A stretch of 64,000 bases of DNA, from contig JACPNQ010000016.1 of the NCBI GenBank assembly GCA_016185425.1, forward strand, positions 1 to 64,000, read 5' to 3'. Shown here in pieces: positions 29,101-36,859 of this stretch (position 1 is its first letter; each line of letters begins with the position of its first letter). This DNA comes from Acidobacteriota bacterium. Lineage in GTDB: Bacteria > Acidobacteriota > Terriglobia > Bryobacterales > Bryobacteraceae. The position numbers and the translations under genes are program-made. The notes beneath the pieces were generated by a model, which worked only from the letters and a program-made list of their open reading frames with translations, was not told the origin of the DNA and ran no database searches.

Positions 29101-29919
29101 CCGGAAAGGGCCATTCCGCTGCTCGATGTCTACGTCATGCAGGCCGGTGTCCCCTTCGCCCGCCACCAGGCAACGGGCGCTCTCCTTCTACGTAATAAGC
29201 GCAAGGCCGATGCCGTTCGCTACCTGGAACCGCTTGTAGCGGCCGAACCCTGGAATCACGCCGCGCGGACACTCCTCGCCGAAGCGCGAGACGACGAAGC
29301 CGCAATGAGCGCCATTGCAGCCACCCCCGCCGCCTCCTATGATGACCGCGTCAGCGCGGCGCTCTGGCTCGGGGCCAACAGACCGAAGACGATTCAATCC
29401 GGCTCGGGCGAGATTGATTACCTCGCCGTCAACAACAGCACACCCGAAACCGCCGAACAGCCGCTCTGGGCCGATGCGCGGCGTATTGCCGCCAACGCGG
29501 CGAAGGACAGTTTGACGAAGATCCGGCTCTATCGCGCCGTTCTCGCCATCGATCCCGGCGACGATGCCTCTGTTTTGAAACTCTTCCGCGTTCTGCTGCA
29601 GTCCGGCCGCCCGCGTGAAGCGAGCTCCGCCATTGAGGACCGTGTCCACATTGTCAGTGACCTGGAAGACCGCGCCCGCTTGGCCGATGCCTACGTCCGC
29701 ATCAATCAACTCCAACGCGCCATCAATCAGTTCGACCAGATCTTCGACATAGGTCCGCCCGAGCGAACCAGCCGCTGGCAGGGCGCCTCCGCTACTGTCC
29801 GCGCACAGGCTGCCCGCGACGAACAGAATCAGCGCCGCCGTCCGGTCATCGCCGAGGAGCTCGAGCAATCCAATATCGTTAAACCACGACTCATTCCGCC
29901 CCAGGGAGGTGCCCGATGA
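23098..29919 (+). CDS. giant exported tetratricopeptide-repeat protein
   Basis: 2273 residues, by far the largest gene in the window. A signal peptide (MTFSRKVLLAAGFAFTLAADL) is followed by near-continuous helical repeats: TPR-like units such as DFAAAEADWAKYVQIAPARAQAW, RFDRAGAYWNRILAIAPGRAAYY, YNAALAAWGRAVALRPERVDLL and REASSAIEDRVHIVSDLEDRARL. No enzymatic domain was recognised, so it is probably a very large extracytoplasmic scaffold. It starts with TTG inside the end of the VIT/VWA gene (17-bp overlap) and overlaps the next gene by 4 bp. Codon usage is C-ending throughout, unlike genes left of 20 kb, reflecting the regional strand bias. Confidence 0.85.
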   Translation: MTFSRKVLLAAGFAFTLAADLPEWISTIEVRHKLEDVFYRPVTFGINVLSWRKAPKETRPALTQQIQQTPADAQLYYLRAREAEAQLDFAAAEADWAKYVQIAPARAQAWQDKAAFHQRRGEPEKELASLLEAAKLPATGAEIYRPIRQQESWLVLDRAAKLVPEHLLSDDRAIDVFRARETRFPNEMGAYTSFADWLIARKRWTDIETLIPRYQKAFPESTVWPVQTRAKMERGRNGLNAAIAVYEQNMSGGMMDFFFSDYVRLLDEAGRRRQFVATLRQRQAADPSAFEPAIMLYHNYRASNDMPGAQRVLYELSKARNGRWTPAENVAMGGHYASTENMDEAMRRYYAAYQSNDATASEQGLSALINLLIHHSNQPFRFGGGDLSFYRDIATLDTTPGFLNGIVSLILNGQTPSSELGEQEGKAIPYFHRAAAAELLRVFDAKFPQSQSRAGHHAQLISAASLHAESDRVARLGAGYLAAFPDGAQRTEIALLTADAHARLNQTQAEFALYDTLLNELAQKAGRVPIGENAASARAPEYPRVLDRYIARLVAMRQPAPALALYRREIDRNPNDPGLYERLAAFLEQNKMTGEIEATYRRAMQQFPDKSWSHKLARYFLRQKMNTQYDQFTREVAVAFSGTELQAYLTASSSQGALDPVLYRQVNLYAFRRFPHHLPFVKNLLSVYENRATADPAEWERLMRANWIYDESLRTRFFQYLSSNRKLDTELAALQSQVNASPAAALWVGEAEAWKSHFEAAAPLLKTVAADFPADNALVARTAAMYRSLGAWDTKHIETAIQMEESLSKAHPTDAAILTRLGEMQAEQERFDRAGAYWNRILAIAPGRAAYYLEAATLHWDYYRYDDALARIDDGRKRLNDPRLFAFEAGAIHENQGNLAAAAREYVAGAMEQAEQSNARQRLIKVATRAAWRQPLDTALNNAGNGANTLALRVALLESQSRKQDIENLLTQAIQNADTELLADIRQHAQRSGLTNVERRVLDREYALADQPAAKMAVLADRIRFEEAANSLPAASQAAETLLRENPRSVGAVRTAVNFFWRAGQKGRAAEILLATAPNAYPELQRQFRLEAIRKLADSGDYARAHREAAPLLNADPLDEAVVTLKADAYAMAKDDRALTVFYRDTLAALQKLALPSKAYRTATIRRAWIPALIRLNDSTGAADQYIELLKQFPEDENLQREAARFASPTGQRDRITSYFAKAESDSPRDARWPIVRARLENEFGDYNAALAAWGRAVALRPERVDLLSNRAHLEERLSQLDKSIASYRKLYDISFKNPQWLEEGARVLARQGKTNDCVQWLREAFVDNRPASANNNLSVASRLLDWGMNAAALTEVRAALAAANATTDLDLAGALYARAATRLRQFDTIATTLNTKAAGMTQERAAVYRQRWISSAALAAKSLYTPEERVRFGAWMEGQRDTINPRVLAAAAMEAGLADTAARIYAQALMAAPGGQQSGEYLSELMRLQRSRQQFGELGKQIEAYHRVFPNKDEKLGLLRMARNAYYAAGDDAGELRMLSGLQAANSIGDDELDRYFELNTRRTPASITARQAQSAAFMDSLANYALRTAKAPVVNQAIVSRRTPLWQNATRAITGLYLGENTPIVRKAFLDSLGPERIGDKLALAGNRDITLAGDLWFYYAGRYGAWLQLAQDTNSPHYLAALIERRSNSANAYIAFGEESGGDSAEQAFRTALILDEHQPIAYARLAALATAKGDKSAASELYKKTIAELRWWQDNRRIQEWYWVEAARAMREGGAAGFRNELRDPVDTMIRGYVKRNGAYRVRELLEGALALSGDPAAGVQWIAQIARSAANPAAFLSQINSENWLPEAGRESLLKLQMDFAIDAFNKAAGEERAMTRDAAGNARIRYAGYLLHHNRAAAARPIVDALLANSELRHRQDVSELRLLLAVAERRVDAVLADLPKEAETLRNLGNSLRRAGYAAEARTVLFASYELDLNKGNVDSAIPGLAALHIEAGTPERAIPLLDVYVMQAGVPFARHQATGALLLRNKRKADAVRYLEPLVAAEPWNHAARTLLAEARDDEAAMSAIAATPAASYDDRVSAALWLGANRPKTIQSGSGEIDYLAVNNSTPETAEQPLWADARRIAANAAKDSLTKIRLYRAVLAIDPGDDASVLKLFRVLLQSGRPREASSAIEDRVHIVSDLEDRARLADAYVRINQLQRAINQFDQIFDIGPPERTSRWQGASATVRAQAARDEQNQRRRPVIAEELEQSNIVKPRLIPPQGGAR

Positions 29920-31526
29920 AACGCCGCTTGTTGTGGCTGCTCCCCTTGGTCGGCGCCGCAGTCTGGATGGTCGCGCAGAACGCCGCGCCCGCCCCGTCGC
30001 AGTTGCCGTACTTCCCGCCCGGCGCAATGCTCGCGCTCGACGCACGCGACTTCGGCCAGCTTCTCCGTGAATGGAATGGATCGCAGGCCAAACGCGACTG
30101 GCTCGCCAGCGATGCCTACCGCCAGTTCGCCGTTTCTCGGCTGTCGCAGCGTCTGCGGGAAGCCCAGCAGGAATTTGCCGATGCGGCCAGCGCCTCCGTC
30201 GATATGGACCTCGTTGAGCAACTCGCGGGCGATCGCACTTCCCTCGCGCTCTACAACCCCGGCGACCTCGAATTCCTCCTCGTCACCCGCATGCCGGAGG
30301 CCCGTTTCGCTGGTTCACTATTAGGCCGCAAGCGCGCGGCGCTTTCTCCCCGCAATGCGGCTGGTACGCCCTACTTCGTTGCCACAACGGCCGGTTCGCG
30401 CCGCGCCGTCGCGTTCTCCATAAGAGGGGAATGGCTCATCGCCGGCACCAGCGAAATGCTGGTTGCGCAGTGCCTGCAACGCATGGCCGCCAACAGCAAT
30501 AGCGGCCTCACCGCGGAAGAATGGTACGCCCGCGCCGCGCAGGCCGCCGGCGCGCCCGGCGAACTTCGTATGGCAGCGAACATTGACGCGCTCTACAACT
30601 CGCCTCATTTCCGCAGCTATTGGATCCACCGCAATCGCGCCGAGCTCCTGCCTTACCTCTCCACGATCAGCGACCTCGACCGCCAGTCCGCCGCCTGGAC
30701 CGAACGGCGCGTCCTGGTCCGCAAACAGGCCGTCTCCGTGAACTCCGTCAACGCCGCCAACTGGCCGCCACTCCTCCGTGCCGTCCCTGCCAGTGCCGGG
30801 CTCTATCGCGCATGGTTGCAGCCCGACGCCAATTACGCCGCCGCTCTGTTGGTGCAGAAATTCTTTGATCCGATGCCCGGAAGCCGCGCTGTTACCGAAT
30901 TGGCTCCCGGCGCGGTCAGCATCGGCGAAGCGGGTGAAGAAAACGCCTGGGACGACCGCATCGACGAAGCGCCGTTCGTTCCCGGCGACACGCGTCCCGA
31001 TGGCACACGCCTCGCGCAGTGGCTGGCCAACCAGCAATTGACCGGCCTCGTCCATATTCAGGGCACGCGCGACTCCGTGGACAATGTCTGGATTCACCAG
31101 GACACCGGCCTCGTCTTCACGCGAAATGGAAATTGGAATGCGGCCGAAGTGCAGTCGCAGCTCGCGCCGCTGGGCGCCGCTCCGGTTCAAACTGCGGTGG
31201 ATGGCAACCGCCTGCTGCTCGCCAACACGGCCGCGCTGCTCACCGCCATGCGTGCCGATTCCGCGAATCCGGCGCCCGCCGCCAATGTCCGTTTCACGGG
31301 GGTATTCCGTCATGGCAGTGAGCGCACCCGATTCACGCGCTGGATGGCACGCATCGGCCAGCCTACATACACGCCTCCTGCCCAAGGTCAGCAGCGCGAA
31401 CCGCAGTTCCTCGGCGACGTAATCGGCAGCCTGTCGCAGACACTTCGCAACGTGCGCGAACAATCGGTCACAGCCGCCGATACGGGTGACCGCCTCACGC
31501 AGACCATCGTCTATCGAATGCAGTGA
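29916..31526 (+). CDS. membrane-anchored or exported protein of unknown function
   Basis: 536 residues with an N-terminal signal/anchor (MKRRLLWLLPLVGAAVWMVAQ). The rest is soluble, with segments such as PPGAMLALDARDFGQLLREW and AGDRTSLALYNPGDLEFLLVTRMP, loosely reminiscent of DUF3352-type bacterial surface proteins. I do not recognise a catalytic motif. It sits between the giant TPR gene (4-bp overlap) and the miniature transpeptidase gene (1-bp overlap), so a role in the same envelope process is likely by context only. Confidence 0.75.
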   Translation: MKRRLLWLLPLVGAAVWMVAQNAAPAPSQLPYFPPGAMLALDARDFGQLLREWNGSQAKRDWLASDAYRQFAVSRLSQRLREAQQEFADAASASVDMDLVEQLAGDRTSLALYNPGDLEFLLVTRMPEARFAGSLLGRKRAALSPRNAAGTPYFVATTAGSRRAVAFSIRGEWLIAGTSEMLVAQCLQRMAANSNSGLTAEEWYARAAQAAGAPGELRMAANIDALYNSPHFRSYWIHRNRAELLPYLSTISDLDRQSAAWTERRVLVRKQAVSVNSVNAANWPPLLRAVPASAGLYRAWLQPDANYAAALLVQKFFDPMPGSRAVTELAPGAVSIGEAGEENAWDDRIDEAPFVPGDTRPDGTRLAQWLANQQLTGLVHIQGTRDSVDNVWIHQDTGLVFTRNGNWNAAEVQSQLAPLGAAPVQTAVDGNRLLLANTAALLTAMRADSANPAPAANVRFTGVFRHGSERTRFTRWMARIGQPTYTPPAQGQQREPQFLGDVIGSLSQTLRNVREQSVTAADTGDRLTQTIVYRMQ

Positions 31527-32203
31527 TGCTCTCCCGCCGTTCGCTCCTCGCCGCCGCAGCCTGGCCGAATCAACCGCCGGCCGAGCGAATTGTGCTCCGC
31601 CTCCCTGGCCTGCAAATCGTGCGTACCGATTGGAGCGAAAGGATCGACTCACCCGCACAGCCGGCGAGCCTCTGGAAGCCCTTCCTTGCCGCCGCCCACA
31701 CCGGCCCCCCGCCGCGCTACTACTGCGATGGCAGCCAGTGCTGGCTGGGCCGAAGACATGGCTGGCTCGACTTGCCCGCCGCTCTCTCGCAGTCGTGCAA
31801 TCAGTGGTTCCATCAACTGTTCGTCACGCTTCCGCGGCCGCTGCCAACGCTGCAAATGTTCGGGCTGCCTCCGCAATCGGATGCCGATTGGACCCAATGG
31901 GCCTGTCCCCCATCCACTCTGGCGCATGCCTTTGCGGAATTGATCGCGCGCCGGATGGATCATCCGCTCGTTATCGCTGGGCTCCGTCAGGGCGCGGAGC
32001 GGGGAACTGCGAAATCTCTCGGCCGCGGCTACCTTGCGAAAACCGGCACAGGCCCGTCGAAGTTCCACAGCGGCGACGGCTGGGTGGTCGCCGCCCATCC
32101 TGTCGATACGCCCACTTGCCTCGTGCTATATCGCCAACGCGGCATCACCGGAGCGCAAGCCGCCGCCGCTCTCGCGGCCGAATGGAAGAAGGAGCGCTAT
32201 TGA
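31526..32203 (+). CDS. miniature penicillin-binding-protein-like transpeptidase
   Basis: 225 residues with a short leader (MLSRRSLLAAAA). The three active-site motifs of penicillin-interacting transpeptidases are present in order: SxxK as ASLWKPF (near residue 48), SxN as SQSCNQWFHQL (near 89) and KTG as YLAKTGTG (near 170). The context of each (SxxKP; SCNxxFxQL) resembles class B PBPs such as FtsI/PBP2, but the whole domain is about half the normal length and has no pedestal or membrane-spanning stem. The ATG overlaps the upstream stop; the next gene, SpoIID-like, begins directly after its stop. Activity against peptidoglycan is inferred, not shown. A GTG three bases earlier is an alternative start. 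Confidence 0.7.
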   Translation: MLSRRSLLAAAAWPNQPPAERIVLRLPGLQIVRTDWSERIDSPAQPASLWKPFLAAAHTGPPPRYYCDGSQCWLGRRHGWLDLPAALSQSCNQWFHQLFVTLPRPLPTLQMFGLPPQSDADWTQWACPPSTLAHAFAELIARRMDHPLVIAGLRQGAERGTAKSLGRGYLAKTGTGPSKFHSGDGWVVAAHPVDTPTCLVLYRQRGITGAQAAAALAAEWKKERY

Positions 32204-33079
32204 ATGTTCCTCGTCAAAGTCGCCCTTCTCACTCTCCTCCACCCGCAGCAAGTCGTTGTCAACGGCACGCGCATTGTACGCCAGGGCGCGAAGCTGGAAG
32301 TGTCCGGAAACCTCCACAACAAGCTCACCTTCACTGGCAAACTCCTCGTCGCCGTCAACCAGGAATTCCGCCGCCATTATGTCGGCGAACTCGAGGTCAC
32401 ATCGAAAAATGACGAGCTCCAGCTTCTCCTCAAAACGAACAGCGAAGATCTTGTAGCCGCCATCGTTAGTGCTGAAAGTCCGCCCGGCGCGCCCCCCGCC
32501 GCTCTGGAAGCGCAAGCTATTCTTGCGCGCTCCTGGATCGCGGCTTCGCGGGGCCGCCATGGCCAGTTCGACCTCTGTGACACCACTCACTGCCAACATT
32601 TCAAGGAGCCAGCGCCCGCTGGTGTCAGGGCGGCCAGGAACACGGCGGGCCTCCATCTGGTGTGGCAAGGGAGACCGTTCGCGCCCGCCTATTCGGCTAG
32701 CTGCGGCGGTCGTACCAAAACCGCTGAAGCCATCGGTTGGGACGATCAAGGCAAGTACCCATATTTCGCCGTCGACTGCCCCATCTGCGTCCGCGACGAA
32801 CCGCGGTGGACCCGCCGCTTTGACGACGCTGACCTTACCGAAATCCGCGTCCATCCGCACCAGGAGAGGTTCCGCCTGGCCATCGGCCGCAGGCTTGGGT
32901 GGTCCGCGCTCCCCGGCAACAACTATGAAATCGACGGCAGCGAGGTTGTGGGAAAAGGGCAAGGTCACGGCCTCGGCTACTGTCAGCGCGGCGGCGCGGG
33001 CATGGCGAAACAGGGCGCTTCCGTCGCCGCCATCCTCAACCACTACTTCCCGGGCACGGCTATCATCAGTAGTCGATGA
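32204..33079 (+). CDS. SpoIID/LytB domain protein (glycan-strand lytic transglycosylase-like)
   Basis: 291 residues. Family landmarks: the catalytic-Glu region VSAESPPGAPPAALEAQAILARSW (near residues 88-111), the DTTHCQHF segment, YSASCGGRTKTAEA, and the C-terminal KGQGHGLGYCQRGGAGMAKQG followed by ILNHYFPG. SpoIID in Bacillus cleaves glycan strands stripped of stem peptides; homologues in non-sporulating bacteria act in envelope remodelling or division. Beginning immediately after a transpeptidase-like gene, it suggests a peptidoglycan-modifying pair. The ATG directly follows the upstream TGA and the 3' end overlaps the next gene by 4 bp. The leader is short and only weakly signal-like. Confidence 0.88.
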   Translation: MFLVKVALLTLLHPQQVVVNGTRIVRQGAKLEVSGNLHNKLTFTGKLLVAVNQEFRRHYVGELEVTSKNDELQLLLKTNSEDLVAAIVSAESPPGAPPAALEAQAILARSWIAASRGRHGQFDLCDTTHCQHFKEPAPAGVRAARNTAGLHLVWQGRPFAPAYSASCGGRTKTAEAIGWDDQGKYPYFAVDCPICVRDEPRWTRRFDDADLTEIRVHPHQERFRLAIGRRLGWSALPGNNYEIDGSEVVGKGQGHGLGYCQRGGAGMAKQGASVAAILNHYFPGTAIISSR

Positions 33080-35166
33080 TTCTGTCGACGCTCCTCCTCG
33101 CCGCCGCTCTGCCTGGCACCGAAGCGCTCACTCGCGAAGGCGATCTCGCCCTGCAAATGGTCGATGGCATTGACCGCTACCTCGCCCGTCGTATCCAAAA
33201 CGACCGGCCCTCCGCACCTCCCGGCCGCGACCGTTTCCGCCGCATCATCGGCCTCGCCGACGCCCGTCTGCCCAATATCGAACTTACGCGCCGCGCCCAA
33301 CTCGCCTCCACCCGCGCTTATGACATCCACGCCGTCCGCTGGTCCGTCTTTGAAAACGTCGATGCCGATGGCCTTCTTATCGAACCCAAAGAGCAAGCCA
33401 CTTGCCTCGCCGTCGCCATTCCGGACGCGGATCAGACACCCGAAGCAGTCGCTCAGTTCTACGCGGTGCGCCTGGCTGAGAACGGTTGCCGCACGCTTAT
33501 TCCTACGCTCATCGACCGCCACGACGAATGGTCCGGCAATCCAGCCATTCGCATGACCAACCAGCCGCACCGCGAATACATCTATCGAATGGCTTATCAG
33601 GCCGGCCGCCACATCATCGGCTACGAGGTGCAAAAGGTACTCGCCGCCGTCGACTGGCTCAAAGCCGCCCACCCCCAACTCCCTGTCCTTGTCTCGGGCT
33701 ACGGCGAAGGCGGACTCATCGCCTTCTACTCCGCCGCCGTCGATGAGCGTATCCAAACCACAGTCGTCAGCGGCTACTTTCGCAATCGCCGGACTATCCA
33801 TAACGAGCCCATCTACCGCAACGTGTGGTCGCTTCTCCCCAACTATGGCGACGCCGAAATCGCCCGCCTCATCGCACCGCGCAAGCTCATCATCGAGGCC
33901 CAGCGTCATCCCAACGTGCAAGGCCCTCCGGCCGCGCGCGCGGGCCGCCTTGGCGCCGCTCCCGGTAGCATCACCACTCCCGCTATCGAAGAAGTCCGGG
34001 CGGAGATCCAGCGCGCCAACGCCGCCAACATCACCCTCATCGAAAAGCCCGGCGAAGCGACGCTCCAAGCATTCCTGGGCCGCGATCCGAAACCGCCGGG
34101 CACTCCACCAACGCTTCCCAAGACCGATCGAATGGAGCGCCAGTTCCGTCAACTTGTGGAGTTCACCCAGCGCACTGTCCGCAATGCGGAGCGCGCTCGC
34201 AAACAATACTGGTCCAAAGCCGATCTGACCTCTCCCTCCGCCTGGGCCAACACGCGCGGGTACTACGAGGAACAGTTCCAGACCGAGATCATCGGCCGCC
34301 TGCCGAAGCCCGCCGGCGCGCCGAAACCGGAAACGCGCCCGATCTATGATTCACATCTCTTCGAAGGCTACGAAGTCTACCTCCCCGTTTACGACGAAGT
34401 GTTCGCCTACGGTGTGCTGCTGATCCCGAAAGGCATGAAGCCCGGCGAACGGCGTCCACTCGTCATTGCGCAGCACGGGCTGGAGGGCCGCCCGCAGGAA
34501 ATCATCCAACCCACCATTCCTGGCGAAATGCGCACCTACCAGCGCTTCGCTGCCCGGCTCGCCGAGCGCGGCTTCATTGTCTTCGCCCCGCAGAATCCCT
34601 ATATCCATGGCGAGAAATTCCGGCAGCTTTGCCGCAAGGGTGACCCACTGCAAATAGGCCTCTTCGCCTTCATTGGCGCTCAATACTCCCGCGCCATCGA
34701 CTGGCTGGAAACTCTGCCCTTCGTCGACAAAGACCGCATCGGCTTCTATGGGCTCAGCTACGGCGGTGCTACCGCCGTTCGCGTCCCTGCGATGGAGCCG
34801 CGTATTAAGGCAGTTATCTGTTCCGGCAATTTCAATGAATGGTCCTGGAAGATCACCACCGAAGAGCATCCCTTCACCTACCAATTCACGCGCGAGTACG
34901 AGATCTACGAGTTCAACCAGACCAATACCTTCGGTCATGCGGAAATGGCAACGCTCATCGCCCCGCGTCCGTTCTTTGTCGAGCGAGGCCACTCCGATGG
35001 CGTCGGCATCGACGAGTGGGTTTCCTATGAATACGCGAAAGTGCGCCGCCTCTACGCGCAATGGCAAATTGGCGATCGCACCGGCATCGAGTTCTTCAAC
35101 GGAGTGCATCAGATCTGGGGCCACGGCGCATTTGAGTTTCTGCACCGGCACCTCCAGTGGCCTTAG
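33076..35166 (+). CDS. exported tandem alpha/beta-hydrolase (acetyl-xylan-esterase-like), first domain degenerate
   Basis: 696 residues with a cleavable-looking leader (MILSTLLLAAALPGTEA). Two hydrolase-fold halves are visible. The first has its nucleophile elbow as VLVSGYGEGGLIAF, where the consensus GxSxG Ser is replaced by Gly, so it is probably inactive. The second has a normal elbow GFYGLSYGGATAV (GLSYG) and a late region ending HQIWGHGAFEFL that can supply the His. It resembles secreted dienelactone-hydrolase/acetyl-xylan-esterase-like proteins of Acidobacteria. It is the last member of the overlapping gene run (4-bp overlap with the SpoIID-like gene) and stops 6 bp from the convergent HEAT-like gene. 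Confidence 0.82.
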   Translation: MILSTLLLAAALPGTEALTREGDLALQMVDGIDRYLARRIQNDRPSAPPGRDRFRRIIGLADARLPNIELTRRAQLASTRAYDIHAVRWSVFENVDADGLLIEPKEQATCLAVAIPDADQTPEAVAQFYAVRLAENGCRTLIPTLIDRHDEWSGNPAIRMTNQPHREYIYRMAYQAGRHIIGYEVQKVLAAVDWLKAAHPQLPVLVSGYGEGGLIAFYSAAVDERIQTTVVSGYFRNRRTIHNEPIYRNVWSLLPNYGDAEIARLIAPRKLIIEAQRHPNVQGPPAARAGRLGAAPGSITTPAIEEVRAEIQRANAANITLIEKPGEATLQAFLGRDPKPPGTPPTLPKTDRMERQFRQLVEFTQRTVRNAERARKQYWSKADLTSPSAWANTRGYYEEQFQTEIIGRLPKPAGAPKPETRPIYDSHLFEGYEVYLPVYDEVFAYGVLLIPKGMKPGERRPLVIAQHGLEGRPQEIIQPTIPGEMRTYQRFAARLAERGFIVFAPQNPYIHGEKFRQLCRKGDPLQIGLFAFIGAQYSRAIDWLETLPFVDKDRIGFYGLSYGGATAVRVPAMEPRIKAVICSGNFNEWSWKITTEEHPFTYQFTREYEIYEFNQTNTFGHAEMATLIAPRPFFVERGHSDGVGIDEWVSYEYAKVRRLYAQWQIGDRTGIEFFNGVHQIWGHGAFEFLHRHLQWP

Positions 35167-35172
35167 CCCCGC

Positions 35173-35862
35173 CTACGCCGCGCCCGGGTAGCGCCGCCGT
35201 ATCCGGAGCATGCTCCGTTCAGCGTGTACTCGTACTTTCTCGGTCTTGTCCCGGCCCAGATCGCGAAGGAACACGGCTCCTTCCCGCCAGCAGACCCGCC
35301 CGATTACCCACGCTGCCGTGGCTCGAAAGTTTGAGTCGTCGTGTTGGGCTATGCGCTCGATGATCTCCTTCGCCATCGGGTCGTTCAGCACGAACAGTCC
35401 CACCAGTCCATTCCCCGCTACACGGTTCCGTTCCTGCCGTGCCGCTTTCAAAAAGATCTCACGCAGCAAGTTGCTGGGATTGGCACGCCATAGCGCCTCA
35501 ACGACGTTCGCCGCGACGCGCGCGTCCGCATCTTCCACCTGCTCCATCGCCCAACGCAGATCGGCGCTCGCCGCCGCGTATAGCTTCCACGCTTTGGATC
35601 GCACTCGCGTACTCGAAGACGGCATAATCCGGTCTAGCAGCGGTAGCAGCCGCTCCGGGCGCGCAATTCGCGGCAACAACTCCAACATCCGCTCCGCTCG
35701 TCCCGTGTCCGGCGGCGGCTCCCCTTGCAGCGCCAGCGCCAACCGCTCAGGAATCCGCTGCCCCTCCGCCATCATTCGCAGCGCCAATTCCTCCGCTTCC
35801 GCAATCGCGTATCGGCCAGGGTCGACTATGTCGGCAAATGAGGGAGGCTGCATCGGCACCAT
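35173..35862 (-). CDS. HEAT-repeat-like protein
   Basis: 229 residues, mostly amphipathic helices in pairs (RPERLLPLLDRIMPSSSTRVRSKAWKL, ADARVAANVVEALWRANPSNLL, EIIERIAQHDDSNFRATAAWVIGR), typical of HEAT/armadillo-type scaffolds. The frame is open back to 36084, but that part overlaps the divergent TSUP permease. The ATG at 35862 has a GGAG eight bases upstream and is preferred; ATG 35889 is an alternative without a binding site. No signal is seen with this start. Function unknown. Confidence 0.65.
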   Translation of the reverse strand: MVPMQPPSFADIVDPGRYAIAEAEELALRMMAEGQRIPERLALALQGEPPPDTGRAERMLELLPRIARPERLLPLLDRIMPSSSTRVRSKAWKLYAAASADLRWAMEQVEDADARVAANVVEALWRANPSNLLREIFLKAARQERNRVAGNGLVGLFVLNDPMAKEIIERIAQHDDSNFRATAAWVIGRVCWREGAVFLRDLGRDKTEKVRVHAERSMLRIRRRYPGAA

Positions 35863-35935
35863 TCCTTTCTCTCCATCTCTCTTCGGCATGCCGGAGAGGG
35901 GTTTTAATCGAACCTTTGTTACTCTTGCAGTTTGT

Positions 35936-36703
35936 ATGTCTGATCCAATCTGGAGTTGGGCGTTCCTCTGTTTGGCCGCCTTCGCCGCCGGAGCCGTCAA
36001 CGCAGCCGCCGGTGGCGGAACCCTCCTCACCTTTCCCAGCCTTCTCGCCATCATCAATCCCGTAGCCGCGAATGCCACCAGCACGTTCGCGCTCTTTCCC
36101 GGCTCCCTCGCCTCCGGGTTGGGCTACCGGAAGGAGCTCGAACTTTGCAGGCCGCACCTCATTCGCCTCCTGCCCCCCAGCCTCATCGGCGGTCTCATCG
36201 GCTCTCTGCTCGTCACTCGCCTGCCCGAGCGCGTCTTCGCCTCCGCCGTCCCTTGGCTGCTCGTCACGGCGTCGGTTCTCTTGCTTCTCCAGCGCCCCAT
36301 TGCCCGCTACTTCGGCACACACACCCATGAAGCGCCAACCGCGAAAACCGTCGCCGCCATTGTCTTCTTCCAGTTCCTGGTCGGCGTCTACGGCGGCTAC
36401 TTTGGCGCGGGAATCGGCATCCTTATGCTCAGCTCGCTCGCCTTTATGGGCATCCCCGATATTCATCAGATGAACGCCGTCAAAAGCATTCTGGCCGCGG
36501 CGATGAACGGCATCACGATTCTCATCTTCATCCTCTCCGGCGCCATCGTATGGAAATACGCGGTCATCATGGGTATCGCTGGCACGCTCGGCGGGTACAC
36601 CGGCGCCCGGGTGGCGCGCCGCATGAGGCCGGACTTCATCCGTGTGTTCGTCGTTTGTATCGGCTTCGCTGTAGCGCTTTATTCCTGGTTTGGCAAGAAG
36701 TAA
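35936..36703 (+). CDS. TSUP-family (TauE/SafE) membrane permease
   Basis: 255-residue integral membrane protein with about eight helices. The N-terminal AAFAAGAVNAAAGGGTLLTFPSLL and the second-half GVYGGYFGAGIGILMLSSLAFMG are the paired glycine-rich signatures of the sulfite/organosulfonate exporter (TSUP) family. The substrate is unknown. ATG 35936 starts directly at the first helix, which is why earlier in-frame codons overlapping the HEAT-like gene are rejected. The 157 bp after it hold nothing recognisable before the CotH gene. Confidence 0.88.
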   Translation: MSDPIWSWAFLCLAAFAAGAVNAAAGGGTLLTFPSLLAIINPVAANATSTFALFPGSLASGLGYRKELELCRPHLIRLLPPSLIGGLIGSLLVTRLPERVFASAVPWLLVTASVLLLLQRPIARYFGTHTHEAPTAKTVAAIVFFQFLVGVYGGYFGAGIGILMLSSLAFMGIPDIHQMNAVKSILAAAMNGITILIFILSGAIVWKYAVIMGIAGTLGGYTGARVARRMRPDFIRVFVVCIGFAVALYSWFGKK

Positions 36704-36859
36704 ACGAAGTAGTAACCGGAGTAACAAAGCACTGGATAAGTAACAACGCGCCGCGGCCTCGCCGTCACTAGATGTGAACCACCGGGCTGCTTAGCACGTG
36801 GTCACCGGCGACGCCCTCATCGCCCCCTCATCCAACTGACTGCCCGAGTTATTGCGGAG

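Noticed and set aside
35210-35935. Upstream extension of the TSUP permease frame
   Set aside because: It would overlap the HEAT-like gene on the other strand, and the permease family begins at the helix after 35936.
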